Source of the DNA: Rhodospirillales bacterium
Lineage (GTDB): Bacteria; Pseudomonadota; Alphaproteobacteria; Rhodospirillales; Magnetospirillaceae
Assembly: GCA_030040955.1 (NCBI GenBank)
Contig: JASHSH010000254.1
Location: 1 to 15,927 of the forward strand
Length of the DNA stretch: 15,927 bases
Direction of reading: 5' to 3'
The notes beneath the pieces were generated by a model that saw nothing but the letters and a program-made list of their open reading frames with translations, had not been told where the DNA came from and did not search any database. Numbering within the stretch: position 1 is the stretch's first letter; each line of letters opens with the position of its first letter. This document shows, one piece after another, positions 15,240 through 15,927 of this stretch. The position numbers were made by a program, and so were the translations under genes.

Positions 15240-15927
15240 TCAGACGCAGCGGCCGCCGTCGACCTCCAGACACACGCCGGTGATGAACTCGGCCTGGTCA
15301 GAGACCAGGAAGAGCGCGGCGTTGGCGATGTCGGCGGGCGTGCTCAGCCGGCCCAGCGGGATGGTGGCGATGAAGCGCGCACGCGCTTCCGGCGTGTCGG
15401 CGCCGCCCATGAATTCGGCGAGCAGCGGCGTCTCGCCCGCCACCGGATTGATCGCGTTCACCCGGATCTTGGCGGGCGCCAGCTCGGCCGCCATCGAGCG
15501 GGTGAGCGTGATCAGCGCGCCCTTGCTGCCGTTGTACCAGGTGAGCCCGGGCCGCGGGCGTACGCCCGCGGTCGAGGCGATGTTGAGGATCGCGCCTCGC
15601 CCGGCCTTCTTGAACACCGGCACCGCGTGGCGCGCGCTCAGATACACCGACTTCACATTGACCGCATAGATGCGGTCGAACTGCGCCTCGTCGACCGATT
15701 CGAGCGGCGCGGGGCGGTGGGTGATGCCGGCATTGTTGACGAAGATATCGAGACGGCCGAACGCGTCGAGCGCGCCCTTGACCAGCGCCCCCATCTCGGC
15801 GTCGCGGGAAACATCGGCGCGCTGGAAGCGGGCCTTGCCGCCGGCCTCGCCGATCTCGCGCGCGACCCGCTCGCCGCCGGCCTGGTTGACATCGTTGACG
15901 AGAACGGCGGCACCCTCGCCGGCCAAG
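15240..15927 (-). CDS. Short-chain dehydrogenase/reductase (SDR), 5' end beyond the window
   Basis: NAD(P)-dependent classical SDR of the FabG-like/glucose-dehydrogenase-like group. About 229 codons are visible; the N-terminal TGxxxGxG nucleotide-binding turn lies past the right edge, so the true start is not in view. What remains shows NNAG, the structural Asn in YAVNVKS, the catalytic Ser in NIASTAG, the YxxxK pair in WYNGSKGAL, then VNAINPVAGETPLL and the C-terminal ITGVCLEVDGGRCV, all in the right order. It converges on the second CoA-transferase with 15 bp between stop codons. Classical SDRs act on many alcohols and ketones, so no substrate is assigned. It could belong to the same catabolic island or to a different operon to the right. 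Confidence 0.88.
   Translation of the reverse strand, partial: LAGEGAAVLVNDVNQAGGERVAREIGEAGGKARFQRADVSRDAEMGALVKGALDAFGRLDIFVNNAGITHRPAPLESVDEAQFDRIYAVNVKSVYLSARHAVPVFKKAGRGAILNIASTAGVRPRPGLTWYNGSKGALITLTRSMAAELAPAKIRVNAINPVAGETPLLAEFMGGADTPEARARFIATIPLGRLSTPADIANAALFLVSDQAEFITGVCLEVDGGRCV

Overview
The window comes from a GC-rich bacterium, most likely an alphaproteobacterium. The basis is very high G/C at third codon positions, tight operons joined by GTGA stop/start overlaps, an iolD-iolE pair diverging from iolG, and a full-length biotin pyruvate carboxylase. The genus cannot be fixed from sequence alone. Coding density is near complete: no stretch above about 300 bases lacks a gene, and the longest gaps are two divergent promoter regions of about 150-170 bp. 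I see no rRNA, tRNA, CRISPR array, insertion sequence, phage gene or origin.

Left part (1-3660): myo-inositol catabolism. iolD and iolE (cut by the window start) read leftward, and iolG reads rightward from a shared 170-bp promoter region. IolG oxidises inositol, IolE dehydrates the inosose and IolD opens the ring. The remaining iol genes and any iol regulator are not in view.

Middle (3673-10438), all leftward: MFS transporter > HMG-CoA-lyase-like enzyme > class III CoA-transferase > ribD > ribA > alaX > hicA > hicB. The first three look like a small uptake/activation/cleavage module for an organic acid. ribD and ribA are early riboflavin genes found here without ribB, ribE or ribH, and alaX (tRNA editing) is translationally coupled to ribA. 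hicAB is a type II toxin-antitoxin module with its own operator-like palindrome and a lower GC content, sitting at the junction with the iol block.

Right part (10590-15224), rightward: pyruvate carboxylase from a recognisable sigma70-type promoter, then a second class III CoA-transferase of a different subfamily. A leftward SDR dehydrogenase, cut by the window end, converges on it.

Taken together, 6891-15224 could be a CoA-dependent degradation island. An acid is imported, activated by a CoA-transferase and cleaved by the lyase. If the lyase product is pyruvate, pyruvate carboxylase would turn it into oxaloacetate. This pathway is inference. No clearly new system is visible. The best leads are the unassigned substrate of that module, the orphan ribD-ribA-alaX cluster with its divergent reductase domain, and the near-identical hairpins over the stop codons of pyc and the following CoA-transferase.
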